Made by a program: the position numbers and the translations under genes. Positions 26,424 to 34,223 of a stretch of 64,000 nucleotides of DNA are shown one piece after another. The stretch comes from Citromicrobium bathyomarinum (GTDB lineage Bacteria; Pseudomonadota; Alphaproteobacteria; Sphingomonadales; Sphingomonadaceae), in the NCBI RefSeq assembly GCF_021021475.1, contig NZ_JAINWL010000001.1, positions 1,364,001-1,428,000 on the forward strand, given 5' to 3'. The notes under the pieces were generated by a model that saw only the letters and a program-made list of their open reading frames with translations, had not been told where the DNA came from and did no database searches. How positions within the stretch are numbered: position 1 is the first letter of the stretch; every line of letters begins with the position of its first letter.

Positions 26424-27677
26424 ATGAGTGAAGGCATCAGCCAGCCGGACGCGCCCGTAGTGCGTGAAGGCCGCGCCAAGGGCGATCTTTTCGCCAAGTT
26501 CGACGATCTGATCGCGATGCGCGAAGGCCTGCTCGCCAGCGGGGTGGAAGATCCCTTCAACCTGGTGATGGAAAAGGTCCTCTCGCCCACCCGCGCGATC
26601 TGCAACGGGCGCGAGACGATCCTGCTCGGCACCTACAACTACATGGGTATGACCTTCGATCCGGACGTGATCGAGGCGGGCAAGCAGGCGCTGGAGGAAT
26701 TCGGTAGCGGGACCACCGGCAGCCGCGTGCTCAATGGCACGTATCAGGGCCACAAGGAGTGCGAGGACGCGCTCAAGGAATTTTACGGAATGGACCATGC
26801 GATGGTCTTTTCCACCGGCTACCAGGCCAACCTCGGGATCATCTCCACCATCGCCGGCAAGGGCGATTACGTGGTGCTGGATATCGACAGCCATGCCTCG
26901 ATCTACGATGGCTGCGCAATGGGCCGGGCCGAGATCGTCCCCTTCCGCCACAACGACATCGAGGCGCTCGAAAAGCGGCTGAAGCGCATTCCCGCCGATG
27001 CGGGCAAGCTGGTCGTGCTCGAAGGCGTCTATTCGATGCTGGGCGACGTCGCTCCGCTCAAGGAGATGATCCGCGTCTCCAAGGAAGCGGGCGCGATGGT
27101 GCTGGTGGACGAAGCGCACTCGATGGGCTTCATCGGCGAGCATGGCCGCGGCGTTGCCGAAGCGCAGGGCGTTCTCGACGATGTCGACTTCGTGATCGGC
27201 ACCTTCTCGAAGAGCGTGGGCACGGTGGGCGGCTTCTGCGTCTCCAACCACCCCGATTTCGAGATCATGCGGCTGGTGTGCCGCCCCTACGTGTTCACCG
27301 CCAGCCTTCCGCCGAGCGTGGTCGCCACCGCCGCGACCAGCATCCGCAAGCTGATGCACGGCGGCAACAAGCGCGCGCACCTGTGGGAGAATTCCCGCAC
27401 GCTGCACAAGGGACTGAAAGACCTCGGCTTCCAGCTCGGCACCGACGAGCCGCAGAGCGCGATCATCGCCGTCATCATGCCCGACCTGACCAGGGGCGCG
27501 CAGATGTGGGAGGCGCTGCTGAAGGAAGGGCTCTACGTCAATCTCGCCCGCCCGCCCGCAACGCCCGCCAACATGACGCTGCTGCGCTGCTCGCTGTGCG
27601 CCGAACATAGCGAGGAAGAGGTCGCCACCATCCTCGGCATGTTCGAGCGCGCGGGCAAGGCGACCGGGATTATCTGA
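26424..27677 (+). CDS. spt: Serine palmitoyltransferase
   Basis: Condenses L-serine with palmitoyl thioester to 3-ketosphinganine, the first step of sphingolipid synthesis, using PLP. The 417-residue sequence is of the alpha-oxoamine synthase family and closely resembles the Sphingomonas paucimobilis enzyme (420 residues) as remembered: TILLGTYNYMGMTFDPDVI, FGSGTTGSRVLNGTYQGH, VFSTGYQANLGIISTI, the PLP contacts HASIYDGC and LVDEAHSMGFIG, and the Schiff-base lysine in GTFSKSVGTVGG. It is soluble, without a membrane anchor, as in sphingomonads. It is coupled to the acyl carrier protein gene. Its TGA abuts the stop of the convergent metallo-hydrolase gene. Confidence 0.94.
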   Translation: MSEGISQPDAPVVREGRAKGDLFAKFDDLIAMREGLLASGVEDPFNLVMEKVLSPTRAICNGRETILLGTYNYMGMTFDPDVIEAGKQALEEFGSGTTGSRVLNGTYQGHKECEDALKEFYGMDHAMVFSTGYQANLGIISTIAGKGDYVVLDIDSHASIYDGCAMGRAEIVPFRHNDIEALEKRLKRIPADAGKLVVLEGVYSMLGDVAPLKEMIRVSKEAGAMVLVDEAHSMGFIGEHGRGVAEAQGVLDDVDFVIGTFSKSVGTVGGFCVSNHPDFEIMRLVCRPYVFTASLPPSVVATAATSIRKLMHGGNKRAHLWENSRTLHKGLKDLGFQLGTDEPQSAIIAVIMPDLTRGAQMWEALLKEGLYVNLARPPATPANMTLLRCSLCAEHSEEEVATILGMFERAGKATGII

Positions 27678-28562
27678 TCAGCCGGCATCCAGCGCATGGC
27701 GCACCGGCTTGATCGGAATGCGCAGATAGGAAACGCCGTTGTCGGTCGCTTCGGGGAAGCGGCCGGCGCGGATATTGACCTGGACCGAGGGTAGCAGCAG
27801 CCGCGGCACGGCAAGGTCGCTGTCGCGCGCCTCGCGCATGGCGACGAACTCGTCCTCGCTCACGCCGTCGTGGACGTGCACGCTGCTACGCTTCTGCTCG
27901 CCCACGGTGGTCTCCCACGCGTAATCGTCGCGCCCCGGGGCCTTGTAGTCGTGGCACATGAACAGCCGGGTGTCCTCGGGCAGCGCCAGCAGGCGGCGGA
28001 TCGAGTGGTAGAGCTGGTGCGCATCGCCGCCGGGGAAGTCCGCCCGCGCGGTGCCGAAATCGGGCATGAACAGCGTGTCGCCCACGAACACCGCATCGCC
28101 GATCTTGTAGGCGATGTCGGCGGGCGTGTGGCCGGGCACGTGCAGCACCTCGACGGTGAGCGAGCCGATCGCGAAGGTCTCTCCATCGGCGAACAGGTCG
28201 TCGAAATCCGATCCGTCGGTCTTGAGGTCGTCCATCCCGAAGACCGGGCGGAAGATCTTCTGCACATCGCGAATATGCGCGCCGATCCCGATTCGCGCGC
28301 CGGTCTTGCCCTTGATGAAGGGTGCCGCGCTCAGATGGTCGGCATGGGCGTGGGTTTCGAGCACGCGCTCGATCGTCACGCCTTCCTCTTCGGCGGCGGC
28401 AAGGATCGCTTCGGCAGAGCGCACGTCCGCCTCGCCCGAGGCGAGATCGAAGTCGAGCACAGGGTCGATGACTGCGCCCTTCGCCGTGTCCGGATCCCAG
28501 ACCAGATAGCTGACCGTGTTGGTCGGTTCGTCGAAGAAGGCGCGAATGCGGGGGTTCGTCAT
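27678..28562 (-). CDS. Metallo-beta-lactamase-fold hydrolase, probable persulfide dioxygenase
   Basis: The 294-residue protein has the metal site THAHADH near residue 65, VPGHTPADIAYKIGD near residue 142, GDTLFMPDFGTARADFPGG and the final ligand in MCHDYKAPG. This set is typical of the ETHE1/Blh persulfide dioxygenases that oxidise glutathione persulfide to sulfite. Divergent transcription from a BigR-like ArsR repressor, followed by rhodanese and TauE genes, supports a sulfide-detoxification role. A GGAGA site precedes ATG 28562. The operator shared with the repressor lies 42-70 bases upstream. A glyoxalase II-like hydrolase is the alternative. Confidence 0.82.
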   Translation of the reverse strand: MTNPRIRAFFDEPTNTVSYLVWDPDTAKGAVIDPVLDFDLASGEADVRSAEAILAAAEEEGVTIERVLETHAHADHLSAAPFIKGKTGARIGIGAHIRDVQKIFRPVFGMDDLKTDGSDFDDLFADGETFAIGSLTVEVLHVPGHTPADIAYKIGDAVFVGDTLFMPDFGTARADFPGGDAHQLYHSIRRLLALPEDTRLFMCHDYKAPGRDDYAWETTVGEQKRSSVHVHDGVSEDEFVAMREARDSDLAVPRLLLPSVQVNIRAGRFPEATDNGVSYLRIPIKPVRHALDAG

Positions 28563-28593
28563 GATCAGTCTCCATCGGGCTTGCTGTTGACGC

Positions 28594-28621
28594 TTGACAT
28601 ATATTAGCGATTGCTTATTTA
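28594..28621 (+). promoter_or_regulatory. Sigma-70-type promoter of the ArsR gene
   Basis: TTGACA (28594-28599) and TATTTA (28616-28621) are 16 bases apart. The predicted start of transcription lies only a few bases before the repressor ATG at 28632, implying a leaderless or almost leaderless message. The repressor's palindrome covers the -10 element. Confidence 0.55.
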
Positions 28622-28632
28622 GCAAGTGCTAA
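28604..28632. promoter_or_regulatory. Palindromic operator of the ArsR/BigR-like repressor
   Basis: TTAGC-N2-TTGC (28604-28614), seven bases, GCAA-N2-GCTAA (28622-28632) form an imperfect palindrome of the kind bound by ArsR/BigR dimers. It overlaps the -10 region of the repressor gene and the upstream region of the divergent metallo-hydrolase gene, so one site could silence both. Confidence 0.65.
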
Positions 28633-28958
28633 TGGAAAACGACACACTTCTCGCCCCCGCAGACCTCGCCACGTTCGAGGCCAATGCATCTTCCGTCGCC
28701 GAGCTGCTCAAGGCGCTCGGCAACACCCGTCGCCTGATGGTGATGTGCAAGCTGGCCGAACATGGCGAGATGCGGGTGAACGCGCTGGCCGAGGAGGTCG
28801 GCCTGTCCCAGTCCGCGCTCTCGCAGCACCTTGCGAAGATGCGGGCCGAGGGTCTGGTCGACTCCCGGCGCGAGGCGCAGACCGCCTGGTACCGCATCGC
28901 CGACCCGCGCTGCCGCACCCTGCTGGCGACCCTTCACGATCTCTATTGTCAGGAGTGA
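28632..28958 (+). CDS. ArsR-family repressor, BigR-like
   Basis: The 108-residue winged-helix protein contains LLKALGNTRRLMVMCKLAEHGEMRVNALAEE (split over residues 18-48), the recognition helix LSQSALSQHLAKMRAEGLV and the wing REAQTAWYRIAD. A cysteine in the MVMCKL helix and one near the end (DLYCQE) match the thiol pair that senses sulfide/persulfide in BigR of Xylella and Agrobacterium. The ATG at 28632 sits at the edge of the operator; a GTG two codons upstream (28626) is also possible. No ribosome-binding site is visible. The neighbours are the usual BigR targets. Confidence 0.82.
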   Translation: MENDTLLAPADLATFEANASSVAELLKALGNTRRLMVMCKLAEHGEMRVNALAEEVGLSQSALSQHLAKMRAEGLVDSRREAQTAWYRIADPRCRTLLATLHDLYCQE

Positions 28959-28964
28959 CCCCCC

Positions 28965-29510
28965 ATGACTGCTACACCTACGACTTCTACCGCCAACACC
29001 CCCAAAACCGTCTCCCCCACCGAGGCACGGCGCATGATGGCCGAAGGCGCAAAACTGGTGGATATTCGCGGGACCGACGAGTTCGCCCGCGCCCGCGCAC
29101 AGGGTGCCGAGAATCGCCCGCTCGACCAGATCGAGCGGATCGATTGCGACGGCCCGATCGTGTTCATGTGCCGCTCCGGCATGCGGACCGGCAGCAATGC
29201 ACAGCGGCTCGCCGCGTGCCATGATGGCGAGGCCTTCCTGCTCGAAGGCGGGCTGGAAGGCTGGCGCAAGGCCGACCTGCCGGTGGAGGAAGACCGCAGC
29301 CAGCCGATCGAGATCATGCGGCAGGTTCAGATCGCCGCCGGATCGCTGGTGCTGCTGGGCGTGATCCTGGGCCTCACGGTGGCGCCGGGATGGTTCGCGC
29401 TGTCGGGCTTTGTGGGCGCAGGGCTGGTCTTCGCTGGCACCACCGGCTGGTGCGGGATGGCGTACCTGCTCGCGATCATGCCGTGGAACCGGCGGGCCGC
29501 AGCGGCCTGA
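28965..29510 (+). CDS. Membrane-anchored rhodanese (YgaP-like sulfurtransferase)
   Basis: The 181-residue protein has an N-terminal rhodanese domain (residues about 15-105) with MMAEGAKLVDIRGTDEF and the active-site loop CRSGMRT near residue 68, then a C-terminal DUF2892-type membrane domain with two helices (AGSLVLLGVILGLTVAPGWF and ALSGFVGAGLVFAGTTGWCG). This matches E. coli YgaP. It probably moves sulfane sulfur at the inner membrane. It lies six bases after the repressor gene and eight before the tauE-like gene, in one operon responding to sulfide. Confidence 0.88.
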   Translation: MTATPTTSTANTPKTVSPTEARRMMAEGAKLVDIRGTDEFARARAQGAENRPLDQIERIDCDGPIVFMCRSGMRTGSNAQRLAACHDGEAFLLEGGLEGWRKADLPVEEDRSQPIEIMRQVQIAAGSLVLLGVILGLTVAPGWFALSGFVGAGLVFAGTTGWCGMAYLLAIMPWNRRAAAA

Positions 29511-29518
29511 CGCGATCG

Positions 29519-30301
29519 ATGGACGCGGCCCATATCCTCATCACGCTGCTTTCGGGCGGAGTGATCGGCTTCGTGCTGGGGCTGGTCGGCGGCGGGGGCT
29601 CGATCCTCGCCGTCCCGCTGCTGGTCTATGCGGTGGGGATGAAATCGCCGCACATGGCGATCGGCACCGCCGCGGTGGCGGTCGCGCTCAACGCGCTGGT
29701 CGGGCTGATCGGCCACGCGCGTGCGGGCAATGTCCGCTGGCAATGCGCGCTCAGCTTCGCGCTCGCCGGGTCGGCGGGTGCGGCGCTGGGCGCGGAGGCG
29801 GGCAAGGCCGTCGACGGGGAGAGCCTGCTCGGCCTGTTCGGCGGGCTGATGGTGGTGGTCGCGCTGCTGATGCTGCGCGGTCGCAAGGCGGCGGAGAACC
29901 CGCTGGTGCGGATGACGCGCGAGAATGCGAAATCCATGCTCTCGCGCATCCTCCCGATCGGGTTTGGCACCGGGCTGCTCGCCGGTTTCTTCGGGATCGG
30001 CGGTGGCTTCCTGATCGTGCCGGGGCTGGTCTTCGCGACCGCGATGCCGCTGTCGCTGGCGATCGGCAGCTCGCTGGTCGCGGTCAGCGCCTTCGGGATC
30101 ACCACCGCCGGGTCTTACGCGCTTTCGGGCATGGTCGACTGGACGATCGTCGCCTGGCTGGTCGCCGGAGGCATCGGCGGCAGCGTGCTGGGTCGCGGCG
30201 CCGGCGCGAAGCTCGCCACGCACAAGCGAGCGCTGGAGATCGGATTTGCGGTGCTGGTCGCGGCCGTCGGCGTGTGGGTGATCGTCAAGTCGCTGGGCTG
30301 A
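29519..30301 (+). CDS. TauE/SafE family sulfite/anion exporter
   Basis: The 260-residue protein has about eight hydrophobic segments starting ILITLLSGGVIGFVLGLVGG, and both TauE repeats with the GxxxxxxGxGGG pattern (GLVGGGGSILAVPLLVY and GFFGIGGGFLIVPGLVF). Members export sulfite or organosulfonates across the inner membrane. Following a persulfide dioxygenase, a repressor and a rhodanese, it likely expels the sulfite formed. The start is eight bases after the rhodanese stop. The substrate is inferred from context. Confidence 0.87.
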   Translation: MDAAHILITLLSGGVIGFVLGLVGGGGSILAVPLLVYAVGMKSPHMAIGTAAVAVALNALVGLIGHARAGNVRWQCALSFALAGSAGAALGAEAGKAVDGESLLGLFGGLMVVVALLMLRGRKAAENPLVRMTRENAKSMLSRILPIGFGTGLLAGFFGIGGGFLIVPGLVFATAMPLSLAIGSSLVAVSAFGITTAGSYALSGMVDWTIVAWLVAGGIGGSVLGRGAGAKLATHKRALEIGFAVLVAAVGVWVIVKSLG

Positions 30302-30309
30302 GATAGCGC

Positions 30310-30334
30310 GGAACCGCTGGCCACGCCTTTCGTC
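30310..30334 (+). promoter_or_regulatory. EcfG-like promoter upstream of osmC
   Basis: GGAAC (30310-30314), 16 bases, CGTC (30331-30334) differs by one base from the consensus GGAAC-N16/17-CGTT. It lies 26 bases before the osmC start, directly after the tauE-like gene, and would give osmC its own stress promoter. Confidence 0.5.
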
Positions 30335-30359
30335 TCACAGGGCAGAAGGAGATTCTCTA

Positions 30360-30791
30360 ATGGCGAATATCAGCACTGGCAGCGCAAAGTACGAAGGCTT
30401 CGGCAAGGACGGCAAGGGCCACGTCTCGACCGGCTCGGGCGCGCTCAAGGACCAGCCCTACGGCTTCAAGACCCGGTTCGAGGATGAGCCGGGCACCAAC
30501 CCCGAAGAACTGATCGCAGCCGCGCATGCCAGCTGCTTCACCATGGCGCTGTCGTTCCAGCTGGCGGGCAAGGGCCACTCGGACGGCACGATTGAGACGA
30601 CCTGCAAGGTCACGCTCGAAAAGGATGGCGAGGGCTTCAAGGTCAGCAAGTCCGCCCTCTCCGTCACCGGCGGCGGCGACGGGCTCGACAAGGCGACGTT
30701 CGAGGAATGCGCCAAGACCGCCAAGGAAAACTGCCCGCTGTCCAAGCTGCTCGATACCGAGATCACGCTGGAAACGACGTTCAACGGCTAA
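30360..30791 (+). CDS. osmC: OsmC family peroxiredoxin
   Basis: OsmC proteins reduce organic hydroperoxides with a cysteine pair. The 143-residue sequence contains GHVSTGSGALKDQPYGFKTR, EELIAAAHASCFTMALSFQL with the peroxidatic cysteine near residue 60, and CAKTAKENCPLSKLLD with the resolving cysteine near residue 124. This is the OsmC rather than Ohr spacing. A strong site (AGAAGGAGATT) precedes the ATG. It overlaps the aquaporin gene's 3' end by four bases, the two being convergent. An EcfG-like motif suggests general-stress induction. Confidence 0.9.
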   Translation: MANISTGSAKYEGFGKDGKGHVSTGSGALKDQPYGFKTRFEDEPGTNPEELIAAAHASCFTMALSFQLAGKGHSDGTIETTCKVTLEKDGEGFKVSKSALSVTGGGDGLDKATFEECAKTAKENCPLSKLLDTEITLETTFNG

Positions 30792-31498
30792 CCGGCTTCC
30801 CCCGTGGGCGGATCGGCGCTGAGCCATCCGCCCACACCCACCGCCAGCATCATTCCCACCAGCTGCGCGGCGATGAAGCCGGGCACGTCGACCGGGGCGA
30901 TCCCGGCGAAGGTGTCACTGAGCGAGCGGACCACGGTGATCGCGGGATTGGCGAAGCTGGTCGAGCTGGTGAACCAGTAGGCGGCGGTGATGTAGAGCGC
31001 GACGCTGGCCGGAACCGACCCGGGCAAGCGCTTCAATGTGACGAGGATGGTGAGCACGAGGCCGAAAGTCGCGATCGCCTCGCCCGCCCATTGGCCAACG
31101 CCCGTGCGCGCCTTGGTCGAGAGCTGCAGGATCGGCAGGTCGAACATCAGGTGGACCGCCAGCGCGCCCAGCGCACCCGCCAGCAGCTGGACGAGGATAT
31201 AGAGCAGCGCAATGCGCACCCGCGTCTCCCCGCGCAGCGCGAAGGCGATGCTGACCGCGGGGTTGAAATGCGCGCCCGAGATCGGCCCCAGCATCGCAAT
31301 CAGCACGTAGAGGATTGCCCCGGTGGCGATCGTGTTGGCGAGCAGGGCGACCGCAACGTTTCCGTCCATCAGATTTTCCGCCATCACCCCCGAGCCAAGC
31401 ACGCCGGCGAAGAGGAAGAAGCTGCCGATCGCCTCCGCGGCGAGGCGGCGTGACAGGGCGTGCTCTGCGGGCGGCGCCGCCTCGGCGAGGAGGCTCAC
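30788..31498 (-). CDS. Aquaporin/MIP family channel
   Basis: The 236-residue protein has six membrane helices and the two NPA half-helices: SGAHFNPAVSIAFAL near residue 67 and TSFANPAITVVRSL near residue 173. ALSRRLAAEAIGSFFLFAGV starts helix 1. The selectivity residues look like those of glycerol/arsenite-type or unusual MIPs more than strict water channels, but this cannot be settled by eye. The start is GTG at 31498 overlapping the stop of the upstream YqaA-like gene (GTGA), so the two are one transcription unit. Confidence 0.87.
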   Translation of the reverse strand: MSLLAEAAPPAEHALSRRLAAEAIGSFFLFAGVLGSGVMAENLMDGNVAVALLANTIATGAILYVLIAMLGPISGAHFNPAVSIAFALRGETRVRIALLYILVQLLAGALGALAVHLMFDLPILQLSTKARTGVGQWAGEAIATFGLVLTILVTLKRLPGSVPASVALYITAAYWFTSSTSFANPAITVVRSLSDTFAGIAPVDVPGFIAAQLVGMMLAVGVGGWLSADPPTGEAG

Positions 31499-32136
31499 AG
31501 ATCCTCGATGCTGTGGACCGCAGCGCACGGATCGTTTGCGTCGGTTTCGTCACCATGGCCGACCTGGGTCAGCACCAGCACCCCACCGATCACCAGCGCG
31601 ACGAACGCGGCGGTGACCCACGGAAGATACTTGTCGATGAAGACCTTGATCGGCGCGCCGAAGATGCGGAACAGCAGGCCCACGGTGAAGAAGATCATCC
31701 CGCGTCCGACCAGGCTGGCGAGGATGAAGGTGACGATGTTCATGTTCACGAACCCGGCAGAGATCGTCAGCAGCTTGAACGGCACCGGAGTCGATCCGGC
31801 GACCACGATCGCCTCCCAGTCGTATTCGCGCAGATAGCAGGCGGCGCGCGGGAAGCTGTCGGTCATCCCGATCACGCCGATCAGCCATTCGCCGACCAGA
31901 TCGTACAGGCCCCAGCCGATGAAATAGCCGAACAGCCCGCCGACAACCGAGGCGAGCGTGGCGATCACGCCGAAGCGAATCGCCTTCTTCGGCTCTGCCA
32001 GACACATCAGGCCCAGCAGCGGGTGCGGCGGGATGGGGAAGAAGCTGGCTTCGACGAAGCAGAAGAACGCGAGCCACCACTGCGCATAGGGATGCGCCGC
32101 CTTCTCCATCGTCCAATTGTACAGACCGCGCAGCAT
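31495..32136 (-). CDS. YqaA/DedA-like VTT-domain membrane protein
   Basis: The 213-residue inner-membrane protein resembles the YqaA branch of the DedA (VTT) family: FFCFVEASFFPIPPHPLLGL near residue 25, SVVGGLFGYFIGWGLYDLVG near residue 60 and, in the core, REYDWEAIVVAGSTPVPFKL with the conserved proline/lysine re-entrant motif. DedA proteins flip phospholipids or undecaprenyl phosphate; the YqaA group is less defined. The start has a GGGAGGGAG site. It is divergent from the gene transfer agent cluster and coupled to the aquaporin gene. Confidence 0.8.
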   Translation of the reverse strand: MLRGLYNWTMEKAAHPYAQWWLAFFCFVEASFFPIPPHPLLGLMCLAEPKKAIRFGVIATLASVVGGLFGYFIGWGLYDLVGEWLIGVIGMTDSFPRAACYLREYDWEAIVVAGSTPVPFKLLTISAGFVNMNIVTFILASLVGRGMIFFTVGLLFRIFGAPIKVFIDKYLPWVTAAFVALVIGGVLVLTQVGHGDETDANDPCAAVHSIEDL

Positions 32137-32236
32137 TGCCGCTCCCTCCCAGATTTCGCCAGCGCTTAGGCGAGCCGCCCACCCCGCGCAAGCGCGTGCG
32201 TGGATCGGATAATTTACCAGATAGGTTATTTGAGCA

Positions 32237-32265
32237 TTGACATCGTGACGCTCTTTGGTTAGAGG
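32237..32265 (+). promoter_or_regulatory. Candidate promoter of the GTA cluster
   Basis: TTGACA (32237-32242), 17 bases, TAGAGG (32260-32265) is the best sigma-70-like match between the divergent yqaA-like gene and the small terminase. The -10 is poor, so an activator may be required, as GTA genes in Rhodobacter depend on GafA and CtrA. No CtrA box was found here. Confidence 0.3.
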
Positions 32266-32342
32266 TACGGAACATCGCGATGGTGCGGGCGGCAGCGGGA
32301 TCGACCGCCGTACCAATCGCCAGCCCCCGGGGTCATCATGTC

Positions 32343-32846
32343 ATGACAGAAACACCACTGGGCGCGCCTGCAAGGGCGCGCGCCAAACGCTCGCGCCTGA
32401 TCGACCGACAGACGGGCGCGCGGGCGGAAGGCCCGGTCAGCACCCACTGGCGGACCTATTTCCTCGAAGCGCTGGCCGCGACCTCCAACGTGTCCGCGTC
32501 GGCAAGGGCGGCGGGCGTCTCCCCCAGCCGCGCCTACAAGACCCGGCGCGAACATGCGGACTTCGCCGCCGCATGGCGTGGCGCGCTGTACGAGGGATAC
32601 GAGCACCTGGAGATGGAAGTGCTGGCAAGCCTGCGCGGCCACGATCCCGACCGCAAGCTCGACATCACCAGCGCAATCCGCCTGCTCGCCGCACACCGCG
32701 AGGCCATCGCCACCGAGAGGGCGAAGCGCCACGGGCAGGACGAGGCGGAGGTGTTCGCCTCGCTCGAAGCCAAGCTTGCCACGATCCGCGAGCGCCTCGC
32801 CAAGGACGGCGCCGCATCGCAGACCGATGGCGGCGATGGGCGCTGA
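32343..32846 (+). CDS. GTA terminase small subunit
   Basis: The 167-residue protein starts with a basic segment (GAPARARAKRSRLI), then a helix-turn-helix-like STHWRTYFLEALAATSNVSA followed by ARAAGVSPSRAYKTRREHA. A C-terminal helical region follows (DITSAIRLLAAHREAIATER and FASLEAKLATIRERLAKDG), probably for oligomerisation and contact with the large subunit. It corresponds to RcGTA gp1. The start at MTETPLG lacks a strong ribosome-binding site; an in-frame ATG at 32280 would add 21 unconserved-looking residues. It overlaps terL by 20 bases. Confidence 0.8.
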   Translation: MTETPLGAPARARAKRSRLIDRQTGARAEGPVSTHWRTYFLEALAATSNVSASARAAGVSPSRAYKTRREHADFAAAWRGALYEGYEHLEMEVLASLRGHDPDRKLDITSAIRLLAAHREAIATERAKRHGQDEAEVFASLEAKLATIRERLAKDGAASQTDGGDGR

Positions 32847-34206
32847 CTGGCTGGGCGACCTGCTCAAACTTGCCCCGGAGGCGCGGCTCGACTGGTACGC
32901 CTCGCTGAGCAAAGGAGATGCCCACGCGATCGCCCGCTACTGGCCGCTCTGGGCGCGGGCGGAACAGATGCCGCCGACAAGCGACTGGCACACGTGGCTG
33001 ATCTGCGCCGGGCGCGGCTTCGGCAAAACGCGGGCGGGTGCCGAATGGGTGCGCATGCTCGCGCGCACTGATCGGCACGCACGGATCGCGCTGGTCGGTG
33101 CCTCTCTGGCCGAGGTGCGCAGCGTCATGATCGAAGGGGAGAGCGGCATCCTCGCGGTGTCGCCGCCGGATTATGCTCCGCAATGGGAGCCGAGCCTGCG
33201 GCGGCTCTCGTGGCCTGGCGGCGCGCGCGGCTATTGCTACTCCGCCGCCGAGCCCGAATCCTTGCGCGGTCCGCAGCACAGCCACGCGTGGTGCGACGAG
33301 ATCGCCAAGTGGGACAATGCAGGCGAGCGGGCCACGGCGGCGTGGGACAACCTGCAGATGGGCCTGCGCCTGGGTGGGCACCCCCGCGTGGCTGCGACCA
33401 CCACGCCGCGCGCCGTCCCGCTGGTCCGGCGATTGCTGGAGGAGGCCGAAACCGGCGACGTCGCGGTGACGCGCGGGACGACATGGGACAACGAGGGCAA
33501 CCTCCCCACCCGCTTCGTGAACCGGATGCGCCGCCAGTTCGGCAGCACCACGCTGGGGCGGCAGGAACTGGACGGCGAACTGCTGACCGACATCGAAGGC
33601 GCGCTGTGGACCCGCGCCATGCTGGAGATGTGCCGCACCACTCCCCCTCTCCTTCAGGGGATGGGGTCGGGGGAACGGGCTGCGACCGAGACCAACGGTC
33701 TCACCCGCATCGTCATAGGCGTAGATCCCCCCGCCAGCGCCCACGGCGACGCCTGCGGGATAGTAGTCTGCGGCATCGACGACGAAGCGCTCGCCACCGT
33801 CTTCGCCGACGAAAGCTTAGAGCGCGCCTCGCCCGAGAAATGGGCGCGAGCCGTCGCGCGAGCCGCCGAGAAGTGGGAGGCCGACCGCGTCATCGCCGAG
33901 GCTAACCAGGGCGGCGCGATGGTCGAAAGCGTGCTGCGCGCGGCGGATGTGTCGCTGCCGGTCAAGCTGGTCCACGCCAGCCGAGGCAAAGCCGCCCGCG
34001 CCGAACCGGTCGCCGCGCTCTACGAAGCAGGCCGCGTGCACCACGCCGGGCTGTTCGCGAAGCTGGAGGACCAGCTGTGCGGGCTCACGATCGGTGGAGG
34101 ATACGAAGGCCCGGGCCGCTCCCCCGACCGCGCCGACGCGCTGGTCTGGGCGCTGACCGAACTGATGCTGGGGCGCAGCGGGAGGCCGCGGGTGCGGGGG
34201 ATGTGA
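32827..34206 (+). CDS. GTA terminase large subunit
   Basis: The packaging motor: an N-terminal ATPase with Walker A CAGRGFGKTRAGAEW near residue 60 and Walker B HAWCDEIAKW near residue 156. The C-terminal RNase H-like nuclease has RIVIGVDPPASAHGDACG near residue 295 and later acidic residues (VIAEANQGG, RSPDRADALVWAL). The 459-residue length fits the family. Between the two domains, about residues 272-283 (PPLLQGMGSGE) are encoded by a palindromic repeat that seems to have inserted in frame. ATG 32827 and 32836 are both possible starts. Confidence 0.92.
   Translation: MAAMGADWLGDLLKLAPEARLDWYASLSKGDAHAIARYWPLWARAEQMPPTSDWHTWLICAGRGFGKTRAGAEWVRMLARTDRHARIALVGASLAEVRSVMIEGESGILAVSPPDYAPQWEPSLRRLSWPGGARGYCYSAAEPESLRGPQHSHAWCDEIAKWDNAGERATAAWDNLQMGLRLGGHPRVAATTTPRAVPLVRRLLEEAETGDVAVTRGTTWDNEGNLPTRFVNRMRRQFGSTTLGRQELDGELLTDIEGALWTRAMLEMCRTTPPLLQGMGSGERAATETNGLTRIVIGVDPPASAHGDACGIVVCGIDDEALATVFADESLERASPEKWARAVARAAEKWEADRVIAEANQGGAMVESVLRAADVSLPVKLVHASRGKAARAEPVAALYEAGRVHHAGLFAKLEDQLCGLTIGGGYEGPGRSPDRADALVWALTELMLGRSGRPRVRGM
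33643..33673 (+). repeat. Palindromic repeat inserted within terL coding sequence
   Basis: CCCCCTCTCCTT, then CAGGGGATGGGG and TCGGGGGA match, on the opposite strand, the repeat at 36637-36670. It is translated in frame between the two terminase domains, a surface linker that would tolerate extra residues. Confidence 0.65.
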
Positions 34207-34223
34207 AAGAGCCTACCTCGGAG

